Below are positions 1 to 9,811 of a DNA stretch of 64,000 nt, one piece after another. This stretch comes from Desulfosoma caldarium (GTDB lineage Bacteria > Desulfobacterota > Syntrophobacteria > Syntrophobacterales > DSM-9756). The stretch spans positions 372,001-436,000 of the forward strand of contig NZ_RJVA01000012.1 of assembly GCF_003751385.1 (NCBI RefSeq), read 5' to 3'. A model generated the notes under the pieces. The model did no database searches. It saw nothing but the letters and a program-made list of their open reading frames with translations, and was not told where the DNA came from. Each line of letters begins with the position of its first letter. Within the stretch, counting starts at the first letter, position 1. A program made the translations under genes and the position numbers.

Positions 1-408
1 AAAACCGGCCACCACGACGATCTTGCCCTCCCGAAGTTTCTCCATCACCGGCAAGGTCTCGATCCAACTGATGCGGGCATGGCCATATTGATGGTCGGTG
101 ATGATGCCCGCCTGGTAACCCGTCATAGAAACGGCTTCATAGCCCATGTCTTTGACGGCCATGCTGAAAAGTGCGATGGTTACTTGCTCTCCGGTTGCCA
201 AGAGCACGTCCAATTCGCGGAGATCCGGGTTGGGGCTCATTTCGTGGGCGAGGGCAATCAATCGATCCGTATCGCCGGCTCTGGCCGACAGGACCACCAC
301 CAAGTCGTCTCCGGACTTCTTGCGATCCACCACCCGACGAGCTACCGATCGGATGCGCTCCACATTGGCCACGGATGTTCCGCCGTATTTCTGCACCACC
401 AAGGCCAT
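1..408 (-). CDS. lysC: Aspartate kinase, N-terminal part (runs off the left edge)
   Basis: Catalyses phosphorylation of aspartate, the first step toward lysine, threonine, methionine and diaminopimelate. The 136 visible codons start MALVVQKYGGTS, the nucleotide-binding KYGGTS motif of the family, followed by LSARAGDTDRL and then GEQVTIALFSMA and TGYQAGIITD. The ATG at 406-408 has a strong AAAGGAGG ribosome site upstream. The C-terminal ACT domains lie outside the window. It is the last visible gene of the minus-strand clpS-clpA-aat group, separated from aat by 110 bp, so it may be read from the same transcript or its own promoter. Confidence 0.93.
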   Translation of the reverse strand, partial: MALVVQKYGGTSVANVERIRSVARRVVDRKKSGDDLVVVLSARAGDTDRLIALAHEMSPNPDLRELDVLLATGEQVTIALFSMAVKDMGYEAVSMTGYQAGIITDHQYGHARISWIETLPVMEKLREGKIVVVAGF

Positions 409-518
409 GGCAGAGAATCCTCCTTTGCGCGAAACAGGCTCTCAAGGCCTATGGCTTTTAGCACAACCTTTGCGTGTTTCAAGGGAAATGTGGGAACGCC
501 TTGAGCTCGGAAGGCCTA

Positions 519-1205
519 TCAAGCGGCATGGGTCGGCCACAAATAGGGTGTGGGTAGAAATATGGCCACCTGTAGCCTCTGCAGGAATTCCGACCGGGGA
601 ATTTCGCGGGCTCCCATGCGTTTCAGATGCTCGGTGCTAACCTGGCAGTCGATGATGGCCTCGTCCAGTGCCCTGAGGCGCTCCACAAGGTGGACCAACG
701 CCACCTTGGAAGCATCCGAGACGAGGCTGAACATGGACTCTCCAAAAAAGACACGCCCCAAGGCCACGCCGTAGAGGCCTCCAACGAGGCGCCCGTCCAA
801 CCAGGTTTCCACGCTGTGAGCTGCCCCAAGCCGATGTAGCCGATGGTAGGCTTCGATCATTTCCGGCACAAGCCACGTTTCTTCGCCCTTACGCAAGCGA
901 ACCAATGCGCACGCCTCGATGACGTCCCGAAACGCCGTATCGTAGGTGACCTGAAAACGGCCTTTTTTGAGCACGCGGCGAAGGCTGTGGGAGATTTTTA
1001 ATTCTCGAGGAAAAAGCACAAGCCTTGGATCTGGTGACCACCAGAGGATGGGGGTTCCCGGAGCATACCAAGGAAAGATGCCATGACGGTAGGCCACGAG
1101 CAAACGCCGAGGACTCAAATCTCCTCCAATGGCCAACAGACCATCGGGTTCGGCCAGCTCAGGCGGCGGAAAGACCAAGTCCTTGCTCAGGCTGAAAATC
1201 GCCAT
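519..1205 (-). CDS. aat: Leucyl/phenylalanyl-tRNA-protein transferase
   Basis: Adds Leu or Phe from aminoacyl-tRNA to proteins with N-terminal Arg or Lys, making N-degrons for ClpS-ClpAP. The 228-residue protein has the family signatures [20 protein letters not shown] near the start, HGIFPWY, WWSPDPR and [19 protein letters not shown]. An in-frame extension reaches 1367, but it would overlap clpA and lacks similarity to the family, so I chose ATG at 1203-1205. It lies 37 bp downstream of clpA on the same strand. With clpA and clpS it makes a complete N-end-rule module, in which the transferase creates the signal and the two Clp proteins read it. Confidence 0.95.
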   Translation of the reverse strand: MAIFSLSKDLVFPPPELAEPDGLLAIGGDLSPRRLLVAYRHGIFPWYAPGTPILWWSPDPRLVLFPRELKISHSLRRVLKKGRFQVTYDTAFRDVIEACALVRLRKGEETWLVPEMIEAYHRLHRLGAAHSVETWLDGRLVGGLYGVALGRVFFGESMFSLVSDASKVALVHLVERLRALDEAIIDCQVSTEHLKRMGAREIPRSEFLQRLQVAIFLPTPYLWPTHAA

Positions 1206-1242
1206 GACACTGCGACACAACCCTCGGCAGTATCTAACCGTC

Positions 1243-3534
1243 TCACGATGCCTCAAAGATGAAGGCCATGGATGCGGTGACCAGCGCATCCTTCGCATTG
1301 GTGACCTCATTCGGGCACACCACCGTAACGCGGCCGCCTTTTTGCAAACGCCCGAAGAGGATTTCATCCGCCAAGGGATCCTTGATTTCCGTCTGGATCA
1401 CTCGAGCCAGCGGGCGGGCTCCAAAGGTCGGATCGTAGCCTTTTTCGGCCAACCATCGACGCGCTCTTGAAGACAACTGAATGACAATGTTCTTTTCCGC
1501 CACTTGGCGGCTCAATTCGTCCATGAACTTGTCCACAATCCTTTCCATGATGGACAGGTCCAGACCCGCAAAGGGAATGATACCATCCAGGCGGTTTCGA
1601 AACTCAGGACTGAAAAGCTGTTCCACAGCTTTCATGCCTTTGGAAGCCCGGTCATCCTTTTCTCTCGCCGTGCCAAAGCCAATTGAACTACCGCTCATCT
1701 CGCGGGCTCCGGCGTTGGAGGTCATGAGCAGGATCACATTGCGAAAATCGGCCCTTTTGCCGTTGTTGTCCGTCAAGGTGGCGTAGTCCATGACCTGAAG
1801 CAAAATGTTGAAAAGATCCGGATGCGCTTTTTCGATTTCGTCCATGAGCAGGACGCAGTGAGGGTGTTTGCGAATGGCATCGGTGAGGAGCCCTCCCTGA
1901 TCAAAGCCGATGTAGCCCGGAGGGGCTCCAATGAGGCGGGCGACGGCGTGTTTTTCCATATACTCGCTCATGTCAAAGCGCAAGAAATGAATACCCAAAA
2001 TGGCGGCCAACTGCTTGGCCACTTCAGTTTTGCCCACGCCGGTGGGGCCGATGAGGAGAAAAGAGCCGATGGGACGATCGGGCACGCGCAATCCCGCCCG
2101 CGAACGCTTGATGGCCGTGGCGAGGGCTCGAATGGCCTCGTCTTGACCAAAGACCCTTTGTTTGAGTTCCCCTTCCAGGTGCTTGAGCCGAGTCTGGTCC
2201 GAAGTGGACACGGAGCGTGGAGGAATCTTGGCCATCTTGGCCACCACGTCTTCGATATCCTTAACGTGTACGACCCGCCGCGCCCTTTTGTTGGCCTTGA
2301 GGCGAAGGCTAGCTCCCGCTTCGTCCATGACGTCGATGGCCTTGTCCGGCAGATTCCTGTCATTGATATGGCGTGCGGAAAGTTCCGCGGCGGCCTTGAG
2401 CGCCGCAGCCGTATACCGCACGCCATGGTGTTTTTCGTAGGCTTCTCGAAGCCCCTGAAGGATCTGATAGGTTTCCTTCACACTGGGTTCGTGAATTTCG
2501 ATCTTCTGGAACCGCCGACTGAGGGCTCGATCTTTTTCAAAATGGTTTTTGTATTCCTCGTATGTGGTGGAGCCAATGCATCGAATCGCTCCCGAGGCCA
2601 GAACGGGTTTCAGAATATTGGAGGCGTCCATGGACCCACCGCTGGTGGCGCCGGCTCCCACCACGGTGTGAATTTCGTCAATGAAAAGAATAGCACCCGG
2701 CTTGCTCTTGAGTTCATGGATCACGGCTTTAAGGCGCGCCTCAAAGTCGCCTCGAAACTTGGTTCCTGCCAAAAGCGCGCCCATATCCAAAGCATAGATG
2801 GCCACCTGTTGGAAGCTTTCGGGGACTTCCCGGCGATGAATCTTCAGGGCCAATCCTTCCGCAATGGCCGTCTTGCCAACGCCGGGATCGCCCACCAGGA
2901 TGGGATTGTTCTTGGTGCGGCGCCCAAGAATCTGAATGGCTCGAAGGATTTCGGTTTCGCGCCCGATAAGCGGGTCAATGAGGCCCTGGGCCGCCTTCTC
3001 GGTCAAGTTCGTTGTGAACCGCTCCAAAGCCGACGGTCTCTCAGGTCTTTTCTGCGGTCGAGGCGCCAGGCCCGCCCCCGACCTCTCCTCGGGCTCTTCG
3101 GCCACCTTGGACACTTTGTGGGAAATGTATTCCAACACATCCAGTCGGGTGACCCCGTGGGTTTTCAGGAAATACACCGCATGGGAGTTTTCCTCATAAA
3201 ACATGGCCGCCAAAATGTCACCCACATCCACGTGGCGCTTTTCCGCTCCTTGAGCGTGCATCACGGCCCTCTGCAACACTCTCTGCACCGCCATGGTCTG
3301 AATCGGGTCGCGTTCCACCGCCTCAGGCAGCCGCTCCAGCCGTTGCTCAAAAAACTCCTCCAGCTGCCGTTTGAGGCGGTCTAGATCGGCTCCGCAATGG
3401 TAGAGGATTTCGGCACCGCTCGCATCGTGCATAATAGCGTAAAGGATGTGTTCCAGGGTGAAGAATTCGTGACGGCGTGTCTTGGCTTCTCTTACCGCCG
3501 CCGAAAAAGCCATTTCCAACTCCCGGCTTATCAT
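1243..3534 (-). CDS. clpA: ATP-dependent Clp protease ATPase subunit ClpA
   Basis: AAA+ unfoldase that feeds substrates to ClpP. The 763 residues show an N-terminal Clp repeat domain (about 1-145), a short charged linker, AAA domain 1 with Walker A GDPGVGKT near residue 215 and Walker B FIDEIH, and AAA domain 2 with GPTGVGKT near 495 and [10 protein letters not shown]. The ending, with an AAA C-terminal lid and [11 protein letters not shown], is typical of ClpA. No middle coiled-coil of the ClpB type is seen. It begins 22 bp after the clpS stop, indicating an operon. The opposite strand carries a long open frame (1822-3384) that I regard as a shadow. Confidence 0.97.
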   Translation of the reverse strand: MISRELEMAFSAAVREAKTRRHEFFTLEHILYAIMHDASGAEILYHCGADLDRLKRQLEEFFEQRLERLPEAVERDPIQTMAVQRVLQRAVMHAQGAEKRHVDVGDILAAMFYEENSHAVYFLKTHGVTRLDVLEYISHKVSKVAEEPEERSGAGLAPRPQKRPERPSALERFTTNLTEKAAQGLIDPLIGRETEILRAIQILGRRTKNNPILVGDPGVGKTAIAEGLALKIHRREVPESFQQVAIYALDMGALLAGTKFRGDFEARLKAVIHELKSKPGAILFIDEIHTVVGAGATSGGSMDASNILKPVLASGAIRCIGSTTYEEYKNHFEKDRALSRRFQKIEIHEPSVKETYQILQGLREAYEKHHGVRYTAAALKAAAELSARHINDRNLPDKAIDVMDEAGASLRLKANKRARRVVHVKDIEDVVAKMAKIPPRSVSTSDQTRLKHLEGELKQRVFGQDEAIRALATAIKRSRAGLRVPDRPIGSFLLIGPTGVGKTEVAKQLAAILGIHFLRFDMSEYMEKHAVARLIGAPPGYIGFDQGGLLTDAIRKHPHCVLLMDEIEKAHPDLFNILLQVMDYATLTDNNGKRADFRNVILLMTSNAGAREMSGSSIGFGTAREKDDRASKGMKAVEQLFSPEFRNRLDGIIPFAGLDLSIMERIVDKFMDELSRQVAEKNIVIQLSSRARRWLAEKGYDPTFGARPLARVIQTEIKDPLADEILFGRLQKGGRVTVVCPNEVTNAKDALVTASMAFIFEAS

Positions 3535-3556
3535 GGCGGGAACCCCTTTTTTTGCC

Positions 3557-3871
3557 TCAGGCCTGTTCCATGGTGCACTTCAACGGAAAACCGTTCTTGC
3601 GGGCCAAATGATGGACCATCTCCACTTTGGTTTCGGCAATCTCTTCAGGATATACGCCACAGACTCCCACACCGTTGCGATGGACATGGAGCATAATCTC
3701 TGTGGCCTCGACCGTGGATTTGTGAAAGACCTTCTCCAAAATCTCGACCACGAACTCCATGGTCGTATAATCGTCATTGTGGAGGAGAACCTTGAACATG
3801 GGGGGTTCCAGTAACTCCTCTTCCAATTGGCTTTCCAGGCTTTCCCGATACCCCGGCTCGTGCTCGCTCAT
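3557..3871 (-). CDS. clpS: ClpS adaptor of the Clp protease
   Basis: Small adaptor that binds N-degrons (Leu, Phe, Tyr, Trp) and delivers them to ClpA. The 104 residues include the core [20 protein letters not shown] and the conserved [15 protein letters not shown] segment, followed by [18 protein letters not shown]. The frame is open back to 4021, but the extra 50 residues are not family-like; ATG at 3869-3871 gives the normal ClpS length. It is the promoter-proximal gene of clpS-clpA-aat and is divergent from aroC, so the 245 bp between 3872 and 4116 must carry both promoters. Confidence 0.95.
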   Translation of the reverse strand: MSEHEPGYRESLESQLEEELLEPPMFKVLLHNDDYTTMEFVVEILEKVFHKSTVEATEIMLHVHRNGVGVCGVYPEEIAETKVEMVHHLARKNGFPLKCTMEQA

Positions 3872-4024
3872 ACGTCTGAACCCTTTCTCCAGTTTCTCCT
3901 TCTTCAGGGCGCATGTTTCCTTTATGCTGATTGACGCCTTTTTGAAAAATAACGCCCTGAGCTGTGGAGTCAAGCACGGGGGTGATGGGCAGGGGCCTTC
4001 GTCCCAAAAGCCCGTTCGCAATGG

Positions 4025-4076
4025 GGCCTCATGACAGTGGGGGACGTGAGCGCTTTGGGATCGCTCACATGAGGCC
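4025..4076 (+). promoter_or_regulatory. Nested hairpin in the aroC leader
   Basis: Two perfect inverted repeats are nested: outer arms GGCCTCAT (4025-4032) and ATGAGGCC (4069-4076), inner arms GTGAGCG (4046-4052) and CGCTCAC (4062-4068). The inner 3' arm abuts the outer 3' arm, while 13 bases separate them on the 5' side, giving a bulged hairpin. It ends 40 nt before the aroC start. There is no strong U-run, so I see a leader structure or operator rather than a clear terminator. Function is unknown. Confidence 0.5.
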
Positions 4077-4116
4077 TCATCCTTTTCAACCCATGAACTC
4101 CAAAGGAGATCAAGGC

Positions 4117-5181
4117 ATGGCAGGCAACAGCTTTGGTCGGCTCTTTCGAGTGATGACGTGGGGAGAATCCCATGGCCCGGCGCTGGGTGCCGTAATTGAC
4201 GGATGCCCTCCGGGTATTGCTCTGAGCGAGGCCGACATCCAAAAAGATCTGGAACGGCGCCGGCCCGGGAAAAAGCTCACCACCGCGCGCAAAGAACCCG
4301 ACAGGGTGCGCATTCTATCCGGTGTGTTTCAGGGATTGACCACGGGAACCCCCATTAGCCTTTTGATCGAAAACACCGACGTGCGCAGCCGAGACTATGA
4401 GGCCCTCAAAGATGTGTACCGCCCGGGCCATGCCGACCGCACCTATGAGCAAAAGTACGGTGTTCGGGACTGGCGGGGAGGAGGGCGAAGTTCAGGCCGA
4501 GAGACGGTGGCTCGAGTGGCCGCGGGAGCCGTGGCCAGAAAATTTTTGGCCCAGGAAGGAATTCACGTGCGCGCCGGCACGGTTGCTTTGGGATCCGTGC
4601 GCTGCGAACCCACCGACTGGCAGGAGGCTATGAATAACCCGGTGTATTGTCCAAACCCGGAGGCCGCCCAAGCCATGGAAGAGCAGCTCAAGGCCGCGAA
4701 AGCTTCCGGGGATTCCATCGGTGGCATCGTTCTGGTGGTGGCCTCGGGATGTCCCGCCGGCCTGGGAGAACCCGTTTTCGATAAGTTGGATGCTCGATTG
4801 GCCTCAGCCCTTATGTCTATCGGGGCCGTCAAGGGCGTGGAAATCGGCACCGGCTTTCAGGCTGCTTCCATGCGGGGAAGCCTTCACAATGATCCACCCA
4901 CGGCCCACGGCTACGCCTCCAACAACGCGGGCGGGGTGCTCGGCGGCCTGTCCACGGGAATGGACCTTGTGGTCAAGGTGGCCGTCAAGCCCATTCCGTC
5001 CGTGGCGGTGCCTCAAAAAACCGTGACGCGCTATGGCACCGAGACCACCGTGCGCATCGAAGGGCGCCACGATGTTTCCGCCATTCCTCGCATCGTGCCG
5101 GTCTGCGAAGCCATGGTGCTCTTGACCCTGGCGGATTTCATGCTTCATCCCTATCCGTACCGGCTGCACTCCCATGCCTAG
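4117..5181 (+). CDS. aroC: Chorismate synthase
   Basis: Converts 5-enolpyruvylshikimate-3-phosphate to chorismate with reduced FMN, the last step of the shikimate pathway. The 354 residues begin [20 protein letters not shown], the classic N-terminal signature. They continue with [37 protein letters not shown] and, near the end, [11 protein letters not shown]. The ATG at 4117 follows AAAGGAGAT and matches the family N-terminus; the frame is open upstream to 3964 without similarity. It stands alone here, but aroQ and a shikimate kinase lie near 52-53 kb. A 6-bp stem (5186-5203, GTGCCC/GGGCAC) follows the stop without a T-run. Confidence 0.97.
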   Translation: MAGNSFGRLFRVMTWGESHGPALGAVIDGCPPGIALSEADIQKDLERRRPGKKLTTARKEPDRVRILSGVFQGLTTGTPISLLIENTDVRSRDYEALKDVYRPGHADRTYEQKYGVRDWRGGGRSSGRETVARVAAGAVARKFLAQEGIHVRAGTVALGSVRCEPTDWQEAMNNPVYCPNPEAAQAMEEQLKAAKASGDSIGGIVLVVASGCPAGLGEPVFDKLDARLASALMSIGAVKGVEIGTGFQAASMRGSLHNDPPTAHGYASNNAGGVLGGLSTGMDLVVKVAVKPIPSVAVPQKTVTRYGTETTVRIEGRHDVSAIPRIVPVCEAMVLLTLADFMLHPYPYRLHSHA

Positions 5182-5407
5182 TCCCGTGCCCGCCAATGGG
5201 CACTATCGCTCATGGCGAGATGAGGCAAGGCCCTAGGCCTTCGTAGGGGCGGCCTTTGCGGCTTCATTCTGTCCAAACGGCTCACGTCACGACACCGCAT
5301 CGCGCCGCCCCGTCAAACACGAAGGTTATGTTGAGCAGTGCCGCAGGGTAGGTCCTTGCCAAGAAAGAGAGAGGGTGGCAGCACACGGTTTTTGCCAAAA
5401 ACCGGCT

Positions 5408-8404
5408 TCAGGACCCGCTCTTTCTCAGCACATTGTGCAGGGTTTCCATGAGGGTCTGCAGGCGGTAGGGTTTAGCGATGCACCCGTGAGCACCGAACCT
5501 CTTGGGATCTCGAAAGATTTCATGCGCCGTGTCTCCGCTGGCCACGATGACGGGAAGATGGGGGTATTGCGTTCTAAGAATTTCCAAGCAGCGTCGCCCG
5601 CCCATGCCGGGCATGCTGAGATCCAAAAGCACGGCGTCAATGCGTCCGTTGTTTTGCGTCAAACACGTGAGGGCATCTTCCCCGGAACCCGCCGTCACCA
5701 CGTTGTACCCTGCTGATTCCAGAAGCCCTTGGATCAGTTCCACAAGCATGGGCTCGTCGTCGACCACAAGAAGCGTGATGTCCGATGGTGTCGGCGCCGT
5801 CGTCTCCTCGGACAACACCTCAGCCTTCCGGGCTGGCGCCTCCACAGACCCAGGTTTTACGGGAAAATCCACGAAAAAAGTGGTGCCAAAACCCGGGCGG
5901 CTCTCAAAGTGAATGCGTCCGCCATGATTGGCCACAATGCCGTAGACGGTGGAAAGCCCCAATCCTGTGCCTTTGCCGGGTCCCTTGGTGGTGAAAAAGG
6001 GATCGAAAATGCGATCCTGAATCTCCTCGGGAATGCCGCCGCCTGTGTCGGCAATCTCTAGTCGAATCCACGCCTGACCGTTATCGTCGGTATGGGCACG
6101 GGTTTTCAGGCGAATGGTTCCGGGGTTATCGGATTCAATGGCATCCCGGGCATTGGCCACAAGATTGATAATGACTTGCTCCACCTGCAGACGATCCGCC
6201 ACAAGCACAGGCAAATTCGGCCCAAGGTCTTTTTGAATCTCGATCATGCGAGGAATGCTCTTTTGTAGAAGCTCCAGCGTCTCTTCCACCACATCGTTCA
6301 AAGACATGGGCTCGGGAATGGGTTCCGTCTGGCGGGCAAAAGAAAGGAGTCGTCGAATCAAATCCCGAGCCTTGAACGCGGCCTCTTGCACTCGAGACAG
6401 CCAGCGACTTCGAGGATCTTGAGCATCCGTGTGGTTCAAAGCCATTTCCAGATAACCGGACATGGCTTGAAGAAGATTGTTGAATTCGTGGGCGACACCG
6501 CCGGCCAAGGTTCCAAGGGATTCCATTTTCTGGGTTTGCATGAGTATTTTTTCGAGGCGGCGGCTTTGCTCAAGAGCCTCGACCTTTTCCGTGATGTCTC
6601 GGGCCAGCACACGAAATCCGATGGGGCGTCCGTCTTCGCCGTAACGAACGCCGGCCGAGATTTCTACCGTTTTAAGCCGGCCCTGAAGATCGTGAATCGT
6701 GAAATCTTGAAGGCCCAGAGAACTTCCGGAAGCATAGATTTCCGAAAAAAAAGTCCGCATTCTTTGAGCCGTGACTTCATCGGCAAAATCCCGGTACGTT
6801 TTATGTTGAAGCTCATCCCATGAGCCTCCCAAGATTTTTAAGGTCGCCGGATTACAGAAGCTTAAGCGGCCGTTGGGTTCTAGCTCCATGTAGGCTTCTT
6901 CCATGGTTTCCATGATTTGCCGGTATTTTTTTTCGCTTTCCTCCAACAGCCGTAGCGCCTCGTATTCCGCCGTGGCATCCCGCACCACCAGGACCACACC
7001 GTAAAGCGCTCCCGTATCATCACGGATCGGCGCCGCATTGTGCGTGACAACCTTCTGGGATCCATCGGCAGCTTTCAGCAGAGCGTGGCCGTGAAGGTTT
7101 TGTGCAACTCCGGTGCTGAGAACAAGGGCGTCCAGGCTCTGCAAGGGCTTTCCCGATCTGGGATCCACCATGGAAAGAATTCGCTGCGCAGGTCGGCCTA
7201 GAGCCTGCGAGGGATTCCAGCCCGTAAGGCGCCCTGCGTGAGCATTCATGCGCACGATGCGGCCGCCCGTATCGGTGACGATGACCGCATCCCCGATGGA
7301 TTCTAAGATGCGGTAGAGTTCACGCCCCTGGGTCCTCAAGGCCGTTTCCTGTTCCAGGAGGTCCTGCGTGCTGCGGCGAAGCTCGTGGGCGAAAATCTGA
7401 AGCTCCAGGAAGGGAGAAGCGTCTGCGGCCTCACGCAGAAGCTCTGTATTGTGCTGCTGAGTGATAGCGTCCCATTGTGTCTTGAGGTGGTTGATCGGCT
7501 GGACGATCATCTGGTCGATACGTCGTTTAAAAGCAATCGAAAGCGCAAAAGCGGCCAGAAACACCGTGGCCATGATACCCATCATGACCCACAATAAGGG
7601 CGTCAGCACGGCCTGGGTAAGAGGCTTTCCGACAATGATCACCCAGTTCCAGGGCATCACTCTCCACGTGGTGGCAAACACAAACCGATGATCCAGCATG
7701 TCCAGCAGGACCCGCGGCTGCCATGAGGCCAAACCCCTTTTGACCAGAGGCTCATGGCCCATGTTTTCTTGGGTACGGATCATCTGAGAATCGGGATGAT
7801 AGATCACGTTCCCGAAGCGGTCCAGCACCAACACCAGGTTTTCCGGGGACGCTGTGGAGATATTCTGAACAAGACGTTCTACGCTCTTCAGATTCAGCTC
7901 TCCCATGGCGAAGAACTGCTCAGCCCGAACCAAAACGGCTAGGGTCGGCGCATCCAATGGCCGGCTGTAATAGGGAACCGAGACGGCGGGCCAGTCCGCA
8001 AGGTCGGGAAACAGCGAAAGGGGAACGTCCACCGAGGCGGGCGGGGCCAAGGCGGACCGGCCCAGCCCTGGAGCGCCCAAGGCTTTGAACACAACGATGC
8101 GATGAAACTCCAAAGCGCCCCCTAGGCTCACTTCCTGAGTGGGCTCTTGGGACTCTTCCGCACTCAAAGCCATATGCCGTAGGGTTCGATGAGCCGCGGA
8201 CATGCCCATGGAAATGGAGCGATCCACGGTCTTCACAAAGACTTTGTGTGCAATGTAAAGGTTGCGAAGTTCAGCCACCCCGGCGGCTGTGACGGCCACA
8301 ATGGAGAGCACCCCCAGCGGCAGCATGAGCCGTTTGAAAAAGTCCTTCTGCACCAGTTGGCGAAGTGGAGGTTTCGATTTCACGTCACGTCTCCGGCCAG
8401 CCAT
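5408..8404 (-). CDS. Membrane PAS hybrid sensor histidine kinase with receiver domain
   Basis: Two-component sensor of 998 residues. A membrane segment near 25-48 is followed by an extracytoplasmic region (about 50-265) resembling a Cache sensor, a second membrane segment near 268-292, a helical stretch, and two PAS domains (about 365-485 and 490-620). Then come HisKA with GTLAGGVAHEFNNLLQAM, an ATPase domain with DTGGGIPEE and GKGTGLGLST, and a C-terminal receiver with VVDDEP and phospho-acceptor VLLDLSMPG. Its start overlaps the end of the upstream binding-protein gene by 25 bp, so both are co-translated. The likely job is sensing the ligand of that binding protein (inference). No output protein lies next to it. 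Confidence 0.93.
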   Translation of the reverse strand: MAGRRRDVKSKPPLRQLVQKDFFKRLMLPLGVLSIVAVTAAGVAELRNLYIAHKVFVKTVDRSISMGMSAAHRTLRHMALSAEESQEPTQEVSLGGALEFHRIVVFKALGAPGLGRSALAPPASVDVPLSLFPDLADWPAVSVPYYSRPLDAPTLAVLVRAEQFFAMGELNLKSVERLVQNISTASPENLVLVLDRFGNVIYHPDSQMIRTQENMGHEPLVKRGLASWQPRVLLDMLDHRFVFATTWRVMPWNWVIIVGKPLTQAVLTPLLWVMMGIMATVFLAAFALSIAFKRRIDQMIVQPINHLKTQWDAITQQHNTELLREAADASPFLELQIFAHELRRSTQDLLEQETALRTQGRELYRILESIGDAVIVTDTGGRIVRMNAHAGRLTGWNPSQALGRPAQRILSMVDPRSGKPLQSLDALVLSTGVAQNLHGHALLKAADGSQKVVTHNAAPIRDDTGALYGVVLVVRDATAEYEALRLLEESEKKYRQIMETMEEAYMELEPNGRLSFCNPATLKILGGSWDELQHKTYRDFADEVTAQRMRTFFSEIYASGSSLGLQDFTIHDLQGRLKTVEISAGVRYGEDGRPIGFRVLARDITEKVEALEQSRRLEKILMQTQKMESLGTLAGGVAHEFNNLLQAMSGYLEMALNHTDAQDPRSRWLSRVQEAAFKARDLIRRLLSFARQTEPIPEPMSLNDVVEETLELLQKSIPRMIEIQKDLGPNLPVLVADRLQVEQVIINLVANARDAIESDNPGTIRLKTRAHTDDNGQAWIRLEIADTGGGIPEEIQDRIFDPFFTTKGPGKGTGLGLSTVYGIVANHGGRIHFESRPGFGTTFFVDFPVKPGSVEAPARKAEVLSEETTAPTPSDITLLVVDDEPMLVELIQGLLESAGYNVVTAGSGEDALTCLTQNNGRIDAVLLDLSMPGMGGRRCLEILRTQYPHLPVIVASGDTAHEIFRDPKRFGAHGCIAKPYRLQTLMETLHNVLRKSGS

Positions 8405-9510
8405 TCCAAGACGGTGAATCGGCCGTTTTTCACGCCAACCATGAAATAGGCTCCTGAAGCGTCGCCAAAGGCATCGATCTGCATCGAGCCAAACAAACCT
8501 TCCAGAGTTCGAGGCCGTGAAAGAGCCTCAACGAGGCGTTCCCCACGTTCTTCGGCTTCTTTCCAGGCTGTAGCGAGAAACCTTACGGCCTCATAAGCGC
8601 GGGCCGCCGCAAACGACGGCTCCATACCAAAACGTTTGCGATATCGCCAAGAAAATTCTCGAAGCGCGGCGCTGCTGTCCATGGTCGGATTATCGGCGGC
8701 AAAGAGGATTCGCATGGAAAGGGCGCCTAAATCGGCAAGAAGCGCGTCGGTTTGTGCCCAGTTGGAACTGATAAGCAGGCTTGGAACCTCGGCTTCATGG
8801 AGGCTTTGCACCATACGGGCCGTATCGCGGGCGGAGCTAACAAAAAGCACCACATCGGGTCCTGTGGCATTAAGATGGTTGATCATCGTGGTGAGAAAAG
8901 ATGGTTCCAGGGTGGTGTAGGTGAACCGACAAGAAACGCGTCCTCCAAGCCTTTCATATTCCTCGACGAAGGCACTTTCCCAGGGCTCACTGAAAGCGTC
9001 ATTGCTCATGTCCCGCACGGTGCACACACTTCGAAGGCCCGGCTTTCCCGTAATCCAATGGGCCAGAAATCGTCCGGCGACATTTGAGGCGGGTTGCACT
9101 CGAAAAAACAAATCTTTTCGGCCGCTCAAGAGCGGCGTGGAGGTGGTCGGCGAAATGAGGGGAACCCCCAATTCTTCCATAACCGGCAGGGCGGCCATGG
9201 TCATGGACGACGTCATGTGGCCGATCACGGCGAGAACCCCTTGGGCGGCCAAACGACGGGCCGCTTCGGCGGCGCCCTGCGGCCGTCCTGTATCGTCGAC
9301 CACGACCAGTTCCAGCTTTCTTCCATAAAGACCGCCCGCGGCATTGATGTCTTCTACGGCCATGCGAGCGCCATTGCGCCCATGAATCCCGAGATCAGAA
9401 TAGAGTCCCGTAAGGGTTCCAGAGAAACCCACCAGAAGCGGCGCACGATCACATCCTGCGATCCAAAACATAAGGCCCAACAGCCCAACGCATAGGTATC
9501 GTTTTCTCAC
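8380..9510 (-). CDS. Solute-binding lipoprotein, branched-chain amino acid type
   Basis: Periplasmic binding protein of the type I fold (Peripla_BP_6 family). The 376 residues begin with a short signal and a lipobox WIAGC, so the mature protein is probably tethered to a membrane. Family landmarks are VGFSGTLTGLYSDLGIHGRNG, EDINAAGG, GHMTSS and ISPTTSTP. The GTG at 9508-9510 has AAGGGG six bases upstream. No permease or ATPase genes are nearby. The gene overlaps a sensor kinase instead, which suggests that it presents a ligand to the kinase rather than to a transporter. Ligand unknown. Confidence 0.88.
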   Translation of the reverse strand: MRKRYLCVGLLGLMFWIAGCDRAPLLVGFSGTLTGLYSDLGIHGRNGARMAVEDINAAGGLYGRKLELVVVDDTGRPQGAAEAARRLAAQGVLAVIGHMTSSMTMAALPVMEELGVPLISPTTSTPLLSGRKDLFFRVQPASNVAGRFLAHWITGKPGLRSVCTVRDMSNDAFSEPWESAFVEEYERLGGRVSCRFTYTTLEPSFLTTMINHLNATGPDVVLFVSSARDTARMVQSLHEAEVPSLLISSNWAQTDALLADLGALSMRILFAADNPTMDSSAALREFSWRYRKRFGMEPSFAAARAYEAVRFLATAWKEAEERGERLVEALSRPRTLEGLFGSMQIDAFGDASGAYFMVGVKNGRFTVLEWLAGDVT

Positions 9511-9785
9511 GACGCACCCCTTAAGGGTTGTTTGCCGATGTCTTTTCCCCGGGAAGGCAGTCGTCGCGCTGGACGCGACTTTGAGCCCAACTCGACGGAT
9601 TCCCAGGGGACCTCATTTCCCGATACCTTTTCGAGAGCGTTCCTGAGTGTCCTTGCCGTGTGTGGAAAAACCACAACGGCTCCGTGTGCTCGGCCCAGCA
9701 TGATGCCTTCACCTCTAAGCCCGCCAATGGAGAAGCCATCGTCCGTCGTGTCGCCAGCTTCGGCCTTCGCTCCACGAATCTCCAT
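9507..9785 (-). CDS. Doubtful small hypothetical protein
   Basis: An open frame of 92 residues starts with ATG at 9783-9785 and ends in a four-base GTGA overlap with the start of the binding-protein gene. That overlap is the main support for it being real, because it is the usual sign of translational coupling. I recognise no domain; the middle reads GIMLGRAHGAVVVFPHTART, and the C-terminus is basic. The ribosome site is weak. Without it, the 300 bp between the chemoreceptor and the binding protein would hold no gene. Confidence 0.3.
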   Translation of the reverse strand: MEIRGAKAEAGDTTDDGFSIGGLRGEGIMLGRAHGAVVVFPHTARTLRNALEKVSGNEVPWESVELGSKSRPARRLPSRGKDIGKQPLRGAS

Positions 9786-9811
9786 GAGCCCTGCGCCCTG
9801 CCATGAACATT

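Noticed and set aside
1822-3384. 520-codon open frame on the plus strand
   Set aside because: It is antisense to clpA, has no domain and reflects the codon bias of the real gene.
5243-5265. Sequence GTAGGGGCGGCCTTTGCGGC resembling the REP-like family
   Set aside because: It lacks the GCCGC half, so it cannot form the stem.
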